NCBI GenBank assembly: GCA_910585165.1 | Contig: CAJUBX010000109.1 | Span: forward strand, 1 to 5,591 | Direction: 5' to 3' | Source: an uncultured Oscillibacter sp. | GTDB lineage: Bacteria; Bacillota; Clostridia; Oscillospirales; Oscillospiraceae | Length of the DNA stretch: 5,591 nt | In this document: positions 1-4,257 of the stretch, in pieces | How positions within the stretch are numbered: the first letter of the stretch is position 1 | How the letters are laid out: each line of letters begins with the position of its first letter | Made by a program: the position numbers and the translations under genes | The notes under the pieces: generated by a model | The model's database searches: none | What the model was told of the DNA's origin: nothing | What the model saw: only the letters and a program-made list of their open reading frames with translations

Positions 1-155
1 AGGCCGGCATGCAGGATTCCGAGTGCATCATCGCGGTGAACAAGAACGACACCGCCCCCATCTTCGAGATTGCGGACTACGGCATCTGCGGGGACCTGTT
101 CAAGGTGACCCCGCTGCTGACGGAGGCCATCCGGGCCGCCAAGGCCGCGAAGTAA
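1..155 (+). CDS. etfA: Electron transfer flavoprotein alpha subunit, C-terminal end (partial)
   Basis: This is the 3' end of a gene that begins left of the window; the first whole codon is at 3, and 50 residues precede the TAA at 153-155. The visible protein starts AGMQDSECIIAVNKND and continues through APIFEIADYGICGDLFKV. These are the conserved parts of the C-terminal FAD-binding domain of EtfA: the GM-S-I-A-N-D segment and the API-ADYG-GDLF segment near the end. EtfA pairs with EtfB as a soluble FAD-containing heterodimer. It passes electrons between acyl-CoA dehydrogenases and other carriers, and in anaerobic clostridia often works with butyryl-CoA dehydrogenase in electron bifurcation. 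Which dehydrogenase it serves here cannot be seen. The alanine- and lysine-rich last residues are normal for the family. A terminator hairpin begins 12 bases after the stop, so this is probably the last gene of its operon. The family call is firm; the bifurcating role is inference. Confidence 0.93.
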   Translation, partial: AGMQDSECIIAVNKNDTAPIFEIADYGICGDLFKVTPLLTEAIRAAKAAK

Positions 156-167
156 CTTCCAGGATAG

Positions 168-201
168 AAAAAACCGAAGGGCGTGAGCCCTTCGGTTTTT
201 T
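168..201. terminator. Bidirectional intrinsic terminator
   Basis: A perfect 9-bp stem (CCGAAGGGC at 174-182, GCCCTTCGG at 187-195) encloses the tetraloop GTGA. Six A precede it and six T follow it, so the A and T runs can extend the pairing. Read rightward it ends in a T run after etfA. Read leftward it also ends in a T run and begins just after the beta-galactosidase stop at 208-210. It therefore suits both convergent genes. Confidence 0.93.
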
Positions 202-207
202 CTTCCT

Positions 208-2160
208 TTACAGCCGCTCAATTACACAGCCATAGGGCGGCAGCTTCACGCCCAGGGCCTCCGCCCCAAAGGCGTTATGGTTCATCAGCATGCGTATCCG
301 CTGTCCCGCCCCGCCCCGGGTGACGATTTCCACGCCTTCGGGGGAGGAGACGGTCTCGATTCCCCGCTCTGCCAGAATCGTTTCCATAAGCCGGGCGGTG
401 GTTCCCTCATCCAGGGAACAGCCCAGGTAGTAAACCGCGCCCTGGCCCTGCTTCTTTCGGGTGACGGCGGCAAAATCTGTATAGAAGGGATCGCCGTACC
501 GGTAGAGGACCTCGGCCTCTCGGGCCTCCAGCATGTCCCGGAAAACGCCGCCATAGCCCTCCGTTCCGGCAAACGCGCCCTCGCCCGCAACGGGGAAGGC
601 GTTTGCCTCCTGGAGGCTCTCCGTCTCCGCCACCATTACCCCGGCAAGTCCGGCATAGCCCACTGGCAGAACCTCCCCAAAGAAAAGGTTGTTGTTGGGG
701 TCCTTCACCCCGGTGCGGAAGGTGAGCACCAGCGTGCCGCCCTCCCGGACAAACCGCTCCGCCTTGGCCCGGAATTCCGGCTTGACGACGGTGAGCTGAG
801 GCAGGAGCACAATCTGATAGCCCGAGAGGTCCGCCTCCGCCGGAATCACGTCTACAGGGACGTTCACATCGTAAAACGCCTTGTAGAGCTTCTTCATCTC
901 CCCCGGGCAGTCCAGCAGAAGGCTCTGGCGCTGGATGCGGAAGGAGGACAGGGAATCGTAGTCGTAAACGATGGCTACATCGCTGTGAATGGGGGTCTCC
1001 AATGCCCGGGCGTACTGGGGAACCTCCCGGAAAAAGCTCTGCACCTCGTAGAATTTCCTTCCCTTGCGGTTATCCGCATCCAGGATGCCGTAGCAAAACT
1101 GTTCCGCGCCCTTTACCGCCCCCCGGTAGCGGAAGTACAGCATGGCCTCACAGCCGTGGGCCATGGCCTGCCAGGACCACAGCTTCGCCTGGCCCGGCCG
1201 GGGAAGATAGCCGGTAACGTCATGGCCCTGGGCCCCCATAATGGCCTCGGTAATCCAGAAATTCTGCCGCTTCAGCCCCCGGATGTGGTCCAGGCCGAAG
1301 GCAATTTCATGGGGCGGCAGGGGCTGCTTCTGCCCGCCCCAGACGGGATAGTTGTTGTAGGCGGCCACGTCCAAGCATTTGGCGGCCCCGGCATAGTCCA
1401 CGCTCTTATCCAGCCCGCCGCCGGGGAAGTCGTGGATAATCACAGCCCGGGGAGCCAGCTCCCGGATCAGGCGGGCCTGAAAATCCAGAAAGCCGCAGAG
1501 GCTCTGGCTTCGAAACCGCTCCCAGTCCAGCCGCAGGGCAGGGTTGTGGGTGGTGATGGTGGCGGATGGGAGGGGAATCTCGTCAAACCCGTTGTACTCC
1601 TGGGACCAGAACGCGGCGCCGTAGGCCTCGTTGAGGCGGGCAACATCCCCGCCGAACTTTTCATGGAGGAACCGTCGGAACGCCTCCTGGCACCGGGGGC
1701 ACCAGCAGAGGTCGCTCTCCTCGTGGCCGATTTCATTGTCGATCTGCCAAGCCGCAACCTGAGGCTCGTCCCGGTAGTGGCTCACCATGGCCCGGATGAT
1801 TTTTTCAGAGTACTCATAGAGCCAGGGGCTGTTGTAACAGCACACGTGACGGCCTCCGAAGGCCCGGGGCTGTCCGTTTTCAAACTGGGAGAGAATGTCC
1901 GGATGGGCCCGGACCAGCCAGGCGGGGACGGCGGCGGTAGGCGTGCCCAGAATGACCCTCAGGTCTTTTTTCTTAGCCAGGGCAATCACGCGGTCAAAGA
2001 AGGAGAAATCATACCGTCCCTCCTCCGGCTCCATCCGGTGCCAGGCAAACTCGGCGATTCGGATGGCGTTCCCTCCCATCTCCCGGATAAGGTCCATGTC
2101 AGCCTCCATCCGGGCGGGGTCCCATTGCTCGGGGTAATAATCAACGCCCAGCAGCATCAT
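208..2160 (-). CDS. Beta-galactosidase, glycoside hydrolase family 42
   Basis: A retaining glycosidase of 650 residues, the usual length for GH42, predicted to cleave terminal beta-D-galactosides (or related sugars) in the cytoplasm; there is no signal peptide. Residues about 1-385 form the (beta/alpha)8 catalytic domain, opening with LGVDYYPEQW. The acid/base is Glu143 in WQIDNEIG and the nucleophile is Glu305 in FWITEAIMG. About 390-590 is the trimerisation domain and about 595-650 the small C-terminal beta domain. Cys108, Cys152, Cys154 and Cys157 match the zinc-site spacing known from Thermus A4 beta-galactosidase (106, 150, 152, 155). Two positions that bind galactose in that enzyme look changed: the Trp is near His313 and the His near Cys356, so substrate preference may differ. 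Two ATG codons stand at the start. The second is better spaced from AAAGGAG (7 versus 4 bases), so the true N-terminus may be one residue shorter. The gene lies 60 bases downstream of thyX with no terminator between them, so co-transcription is likely. Confidence 0.94.
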   Translation of the reverse strand: MMLLGVDYYPEQWDPARMEADMDLIREMGGNAIRIAEFAWHRMEPEEGRYDFSFFDRVIALAKKKDLRVILGTPTAAVPAWLVRAHPDILSQFENGQPRAFGGRHVCCYNSPWLYEYSEKIIRAMVSHYRDEPQVAAWQIDNEIGHEESDLCWCPRCQEAFRRFLHEKFGGDVARLNEAYGAAFWSQEYNGFDEIPLPSATITTHNPALRLDWERFRSQSLCGFLDFQARLIRELAPRAVIIHDFPGGGLDKSVDYAGAAKCLDVAAYNNYPVWGGQKQPLPPHEIAFGLDHIRGLKRQNFWITEAIMGAQGHDVTGYLPRPGQAKLWSWQAMAHGCEAMLYFRYRGAVKGAEQFCYGILDADNRKGRKFYEVQSFFREVPQYARALETPIHSDVAIVYDYDSLSSFRIQRQSLLLDCPGEMKKLYKAFYDVNVPVDVIPAEADLSGYQIVLLPQLTVVKPEFRAKAERFVREGGTLVLTFRTGVKDPNNNLFFGEVLPVGYAGLAGVMVAETESLQEANAFPVAGEGAFAGTEGYGGVFRDMLEAREAEVLYRYGDPFYTDFAAVTRKKQGQGAVYYLGCSLDEGTTARLMETILAERGIETVSSPEGVEIVTRGGAGQRIRMLMNHNAFGAEALGVKLPPYGCVIERL

Positions 2161-2164
2161 ACTG

Positions 2165-2171
2165 CTCCTTT
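2165..2171 (-). promoter_or_regulatory. Ribosome binding site of the beta-galactosidase gene
   Basis: AAAGGAG on the minus strand lies 4 bases before the first ATG (2158-2160) and 7 bases before the second (2155-2157). The second spacing is closer to optimum, which leaves the start uncertain by one codon. The 60-base gap from thyX contains no convincing promoter or terminator. Confidence 0.75.
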
Positions 2172-2220
2172 CTTTTCTGGGTCCCGGCAGGAAAATCGGC
2201 CCGGACCGTGTTTTTCTGCA

Positions 2221-3573
2221 TCAGGAAAGCCTTTGAAAGCGCTCCAGCACCTCGCTCATCCGGCCGCAGGACAGCCGCCCCTCGGGGCAGCGCCCATCGG
2301 CAAAGCAGCTGGGGCCGAAGCGGCCGAACAGCTCCGGGAAGCTCTGCCGGAGCTGCCGCAGCAGCTCTACGGCGATGTCCCGCACCTCCCACTGGGCCCG
2401 GGTGCAGGAGCGGAGGCGGATGAACCATTGAAGCTCCCGGGCGTTCATGGTGGTCATAACGTCCATCAGATTGCCGCTGAGGGTGAAGTAATAGTGGTAT
2501 TTTTTCAGGCCGGGACATTGGCAAAGCTGGAGGACCATGCCGTGGGCGGCCTCCACGGCCCGCCGGTAGCGCTCCAGCCGGGCCGGTTCGGCGGCGACGG
2601 TATCCGGGAGGATGACGCGGCTGTGGTCCACGCTTTGGATAGAGGGAACGATGATGGACTGCATCCGGTGCCGGACCAAATGGGTGACTCCGGAGAGGGT
2701 CACGCCGGACACGGTGAAGGAATAGGCCAGCTGCTCCAGCTCCCTGGGCCGCCGGGAGCCCAGCAGGGCCTCCAGGGAGAACGGCTCAGCTGCGCCGGAG
2801 TGCTGAATTCCGTAGGCGGCCTTCAGCAGCTTCTTGGGCTCCGGCGGAGCGTTTAGAAGGGAGACGGTCCCGGCCTCCCGCCGGGAGAGATAGACGGGCG
2901 CCTGAGCGGAACAGCGGGGAGTGGGATTCCCGGCGGGGGAGGTCCCGGCGGAGTCCTGCCGCAGCTCCGAAAGCAGGCAGGGGAACCGTTCTTCAATCTG
3001 CTGCGTGAGCTGGTCCGCCAGGCTCTGGAGCTCCGGGACCTCCCGTCCCCGGCCATACCGGATTTCGCCCAGGAGGTGAACCAGCTCCCGGGCATTCATG
3101 GTGCAGTAAAAATTGCTGTGGAAGGAGTAGGGCAGAAGGAAGCGGGCGTCCTCTCTGGGAACTCCGGCCTCCAGAAGGTCTCCGTAGGCTTCAAACAGTC
3201 CGTCCATGAAGCGGCGGTAAAAGGCCAGGTCCTCCCCCTCCAAATCGGAGGGAACGTAATAGCCCAGGCGGCTGAAATCCACATAACGCCGGGATTTTAC
3301 GGTGAAGGAGGCCAGGCGGTACTCGATGAAGAACTGCTCCACAAAAACCGACACGTCCCGCAATGCGAGGGTAAATACGGCGTGTTCGATCAAGGACTTA
3401 TGGCCGGAGGCCAGAACCTTTTCGATAAGGGCCCGGTTCTTGGGATTTTCCCGGGCGTTTTCAAAAATTGCGCAGGCGTCCCCGGCGGTGGTGGAGATGC
3501 GGGCGGCGCTGGCGCAGACCTCCTCGCTGTTGGCGTTGCAGCTGATAATTTTGACGTGCAGTTCCCGTTCCAT
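2221..3573 (-). CDS. thyX: Tandem (two-domain) flavin-dependent thymidylate synthase, ThyX family
   Basis: This 450-residue protein is about twice the size of a normal ThyX, which makes dTMP from dUMP with FAD, NADPH and methylene-tetrahydrofolate. Residues 1-205 and about 232-450 are both ThyX-like and both carry TMNAREL (158-164 and 375-381). Copy 1 keeps the front GHKSLIEH (57-64), the SFTVKSRRY stretch and VPREDAR, but the RHR signature reads EYR (84-86). Copy 2 has a true RHRX7S signature (301-311) and RLRSCTRAQWEVR near 386-398, but lacks the front histidines. Against remembered Thermotoga numbering, copy 1 retains H53, Q75, S88, R90 and R147; copy 2 retains R78, H79, R80, S88 and R174. 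The copies look complementary. The tail has the GPSC, GRCPEG, SCG cysteine pattern. The ATG at 3571-3573 is chosen because AAAGGA lies 7 bases before it and a promoter lies just upstream; the 54 codons before it look non-coding. Family membership is firm; thymidylate synthase activity is likely but unproven because no single copy is complete. Confidence 0.88.
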   Translation of the reverse strand: MERELHVKIISCNANSEEVCASAARISTTAGDACAIFENARENPKNRALIEKVLASGHKSLIEHAVFTLALRDVSVFVEQFFIEYRLASFTVKSRRYVDFSRLGYYVPSDLEGEDLAFYRRFMDGLFEAYGDLLEAGVPREDARFLLPYSFHSNFYCTMNARELVHLLGEIRYGRGREVPELQSLADQLTQQIEERFPCLLSELRQDSAGTSPAGNPTPRCSAQAPVYLSRREAGTVSLLNAPPEPKKLLKAAYGIQHSGAAEPFSLEALLGSRRPRELEQLAYSFTVSGVTLSGVTHLVRHRMQSIIVPSIQSVDHSRVILPDTVAAEPARLERYRRAVEAAHGMVLQLCQCPGLKKYHYYFTLSGNLMDVMTTMNARELQWFIRLRSCTRAQWEVRDIAVELLRQLRQSFPELFGRFGPSCFADGRCPEGRLSCGRMSEVLERFQRLS

Positions 3574-3580
3574 GGCAATA

Positions 3581-3586
3581 TCCTTT
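3581..3586 (-). promoter_or_regulatory. Ribosome binding site of thyX
   Basis: AAAGGA on the minus strand is 7 bases upstream of the ATG at 3571-3573. This site decides the start at MERELHVK and excludes the open frame that continues to 3735, which would run back across the promoter region. Confidence 0.7.
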
Positions 3587-3607
3587 CTTATGTGTTTGTC
3601 AATCCTG

Positions 3608-3636
3608 AGTGTAGCATAAATCCGGCGGAAAATCCA
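3608..3636 (-). promoter_or_regulatory. Probable promoter of thyX and the beta-galactosidase gene
   Basis: On the minus strand an extended -10 element TGC-TACACT occupies 3608-3616. A weak -35 candidate, TGGATT, sits 17 bases further upstream (3631-3636). The TG extension may compensate for the poor -35. Transcription would begin near 3601, leaving a leader of about 28 bases with the ribosome binding site in it. The call is moderate because only four of six bases in the -10 hexamer and three of six in the -35 fit the consensus. Confidence 0.45.
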
Positions 3637-3724
3637 CCTCCTGTTTGGCCTTTTATTCCGGCGGCAATGATAAGCCGTACCAATAGGCGGCCTCTGAAAC
3701 TCTGGCGTTCTCTCTAAACGCGCT

Positions 3725-3753
3725 TTGACACTCAAACCGGATTATGCTATCAT
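3725..3753 (+). promoter_or_regulatory. Strong sigma-70-type promoter facing right
   Basis: A perfect -35 TTGACA (3725-3730) is followed by a 17-base spacer and -10 TATCAT (3748-3753), with the extension TGC directly before the -10. Transcription would begin near 3760. It faces away from thyX and would read the small ORF at 3813 and possibly on into the helicase gene. Confidence 0.75.
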
Positions 3754-3780
3754 GCAGTCAGCAAATTTCGCATTACTGCG

Positions 3781-3801
3781 GAGAGGAGCGCGGCTCCTTT
3801 C
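3781..3801 (+). promoter_or_regulatory. Leader hairpin containing a Shine-Dalgarno-like core
   Basis: GAGAGGAGC (3781-3789), a GCG loop, and GCTCCTTTC (3793-3801) form a 9-bp stem with one G-T wobble. It lies about 20 bases downstream of the predicted start of the rightward transcript and 11 bases before the ATG at 3813. The left arm holds AGGAG, the only Shine-Dalgarno-like core nearby, but that core is 24 bases from the ATG. The hairpin could stabilise the transcript or control translation. No T run follows, so it is not an intrinsic terminator. Confidence 0.45.
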
Positions 3802-3812
3802 AAATTTCAACC

Positions 3813-3983
3813 ATGCCCCAGACCGTCCGCTTCGACTGTTATTCCGTGGAAGCAGCGGATATGAAGCGGTTTTCCTCCGTTCTGGCGAAATTCGGCTGCC
3901 CGCTGTACGACCCCCAGCAGGATGTGCGCTTTGATAAGCTATACGCTTTTTTGATAGACGAGGCGGGGGAATATAGAGCCTAG
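3813..3983 (+). CDS. Small hypothetical protein ending at an amber stop
   Basis: Not recognised. From the ATG at 3813 the frame codes 56 residues, MPQTVRFDCYSVEAADMKRF onward, ending DEAGEYRA before a TAG at 3981-3983. Composition is balanced, with charged and aromatic residues and no membrane segment or signal peptide. Codon choice (TTC, GAC, AAG, CTG) resembles the neighbours, so it looks like real or recently real coding sequence. The in-frame ATG at 3744 overlaps the -10 element of the promoter and cannot start this transcript's protein. No good ribosome binding site precedes 3813; the nearest AGGAG is in a hairpin 24 bases upstream. The same frame stays open after the TAG, which suggests a truncated or decaying gene, or readthrough. 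Its strong promoter argues that something here is expressed. Confidence that this exact ORF is translated is moderate. Confidence 0.4.
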   Translation: MPQTVRFDCYSVEAADMKRFSSVLAKFGCPLYDPQQDVRFDKLYAFLIDEAGEYRA

Positions 3984-4127
3984 GAGGAGGAGGACCCGGC
4001 GCGGCTGCTTCCCCGTCTTGAAGTCTGCGCAAAGACGGTATCCTGGGATGAATACGTGAGCCTTTCAAAGACGATCCGGCACATATTACGCATAAAGAGT
4101 CTTTCCTGCCGGTTCTCCAAAGGCGCG

Positions 4128-4155
4128 CTCCGCCAACTTTCGAAATCTGGCGGAG
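4128..4155. repeat. 28-bp palindrome upstream of the helicase promoter
   Basis: CTCCGCCA (4128-4135) and TGGCGGAG (4148-4155) are perfect 8-bp inverted arms. Between them lies TTTCGAAA, itself a perfect palindrome, so 24 of 28 positions are symmetric. It could be an operator bound by a dimeric protein or a copy of a dispersed intergenic palindrome. No T run follows, so it is not a terminator. Confidence 0.55.
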
Positions 4156-4167
4156 AAGCGGGCGAAG

Positions 4168-4205
4168 GCCCAAAATCCGCCGTTGAAGATTTCCCCGGTT
4201 TGGGC
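4168..4205. repeat. Inverted repeat flanking the helicase -35 box
   Basis: GCCCAAA (4168-4174) and TTTGGGC (4199-4205) are perfect 7-bp inverted arms 24 bases apart. The -35 hexamer lies between them and the right arm touches the -10 hexamer. The position would suit an operator, but a chance match is not excluded. Confidence 0.4.
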
Positions 4206-4211
4206 TATACT
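4183..4211 (+). promoter_or_regulatory. Promoter of the SUV3-like helicase gene
   Basis: TTGAAG (4183-4188), a 17-base spacer and TATACT (4206-4211) form a good sigma-70-type promoter. The start of transcription would be near 4218, giving a leader of about 40 bases. It lies within the 3' part of the continued small frame, so the helicase has its own promoter besides any readthrough from 3753. Confidence 0.7.
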
Positions 4212-4231
4212 ATGAATGTTTGATGTTTCGT

Positions 4232-4251
4232 TTTCCGAAGCGGAAAGGGGG
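4232..4251 (+). promoter_or_regulatory. Helicase ribosome binding site with abutting hairpin
   Basis: The Shine-Dalgarno stretch AAAGGGGG (4244-4251) is 6 bases before the ATG at 4258 and fixes that start. Directly upstream, TTTCCG (4232-4237), loop AAG and CGGAAA (4241-4246) form a 6-bp stem that covers the first bases of the site but leaves the G run free. Confidence 0.6.
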
Positions 4252-4257
4252 AATCCC

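Larger units (their letters stand above)
3984..4223 (+). pseudogene. Possible continuation of the small ORF beyond the amber codon
   Basis: After the TAG at 3981-3983 the same frame runs a further 79 codons to a TGA at 4221-4223. The first 37 or so residues, EEEDPARLLPRLEVCAKTVS and then a WDEYVSL segment, look protein-like and continue the acidic style of the preceding ORF. From about 4085 codon use shifts (ATA, TTA) and inverted repeats begin, so the real coding part probably ended near 4090. No start codon with a usable ribosome binding site was found in this stretch, although TAGGAGGAGGAGG at the stop resembles one. The simplest reading is a gene of roughly 95 codons broken by one nonsense change. 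Readthrough of UAG is possible but unsupported. Confidence 0.35.

Noticed and set aside
2161..2220. A possible terminator between thyX and the beta-galactosidase gene (GGTCC and GGACC arms)
   Set aside because: The stem is only 5 bp with bulges beyond it, and A-rich rather than T-rich sequence follows on the transcribed strand.
277..2856. An 859-codon open frame on the plus strand, antisense to both the beta-galactosidase and thyX
   Set aside because: It crosses two well-supported genes on the other strand. Its translation is rich in Gly, Pro, Leu, His and Val with no domain, as expected for the complement of GC-rich coding sequence. It has no ribosome binding site.
3598..3603. A perfect TTGACA on the minus strand as a -35 for thyX
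   Set aside because: Its -10 would fall on the ribosome binding site and start codon, leaving no leader; the extended -10 at 3608-3616 fits better.
3574..3735. A 54-residue N-terminal extension of ThyX
   Set aside because: The extension is arginine-rich, unlike ThyX, and covers the likely promoter. The internal ATG at 3571-3573 has a proper ribosome binding site.
3742..4173. A 143-codon minus-strand frame across the small ORF
   Set aside because: It is Arg, Pro and Ser-rich, lacks a ribosome binding site, and opposes the well-formed promoter at 3725-3753.
3574..4257. A hidden toxin-antitoxin, CRISPR or defence system in the divergent region
   Set aside because: No repeat array, no paired small ORFs with recognisable toxin or antitoxin features and no nuclease motif could be found there.
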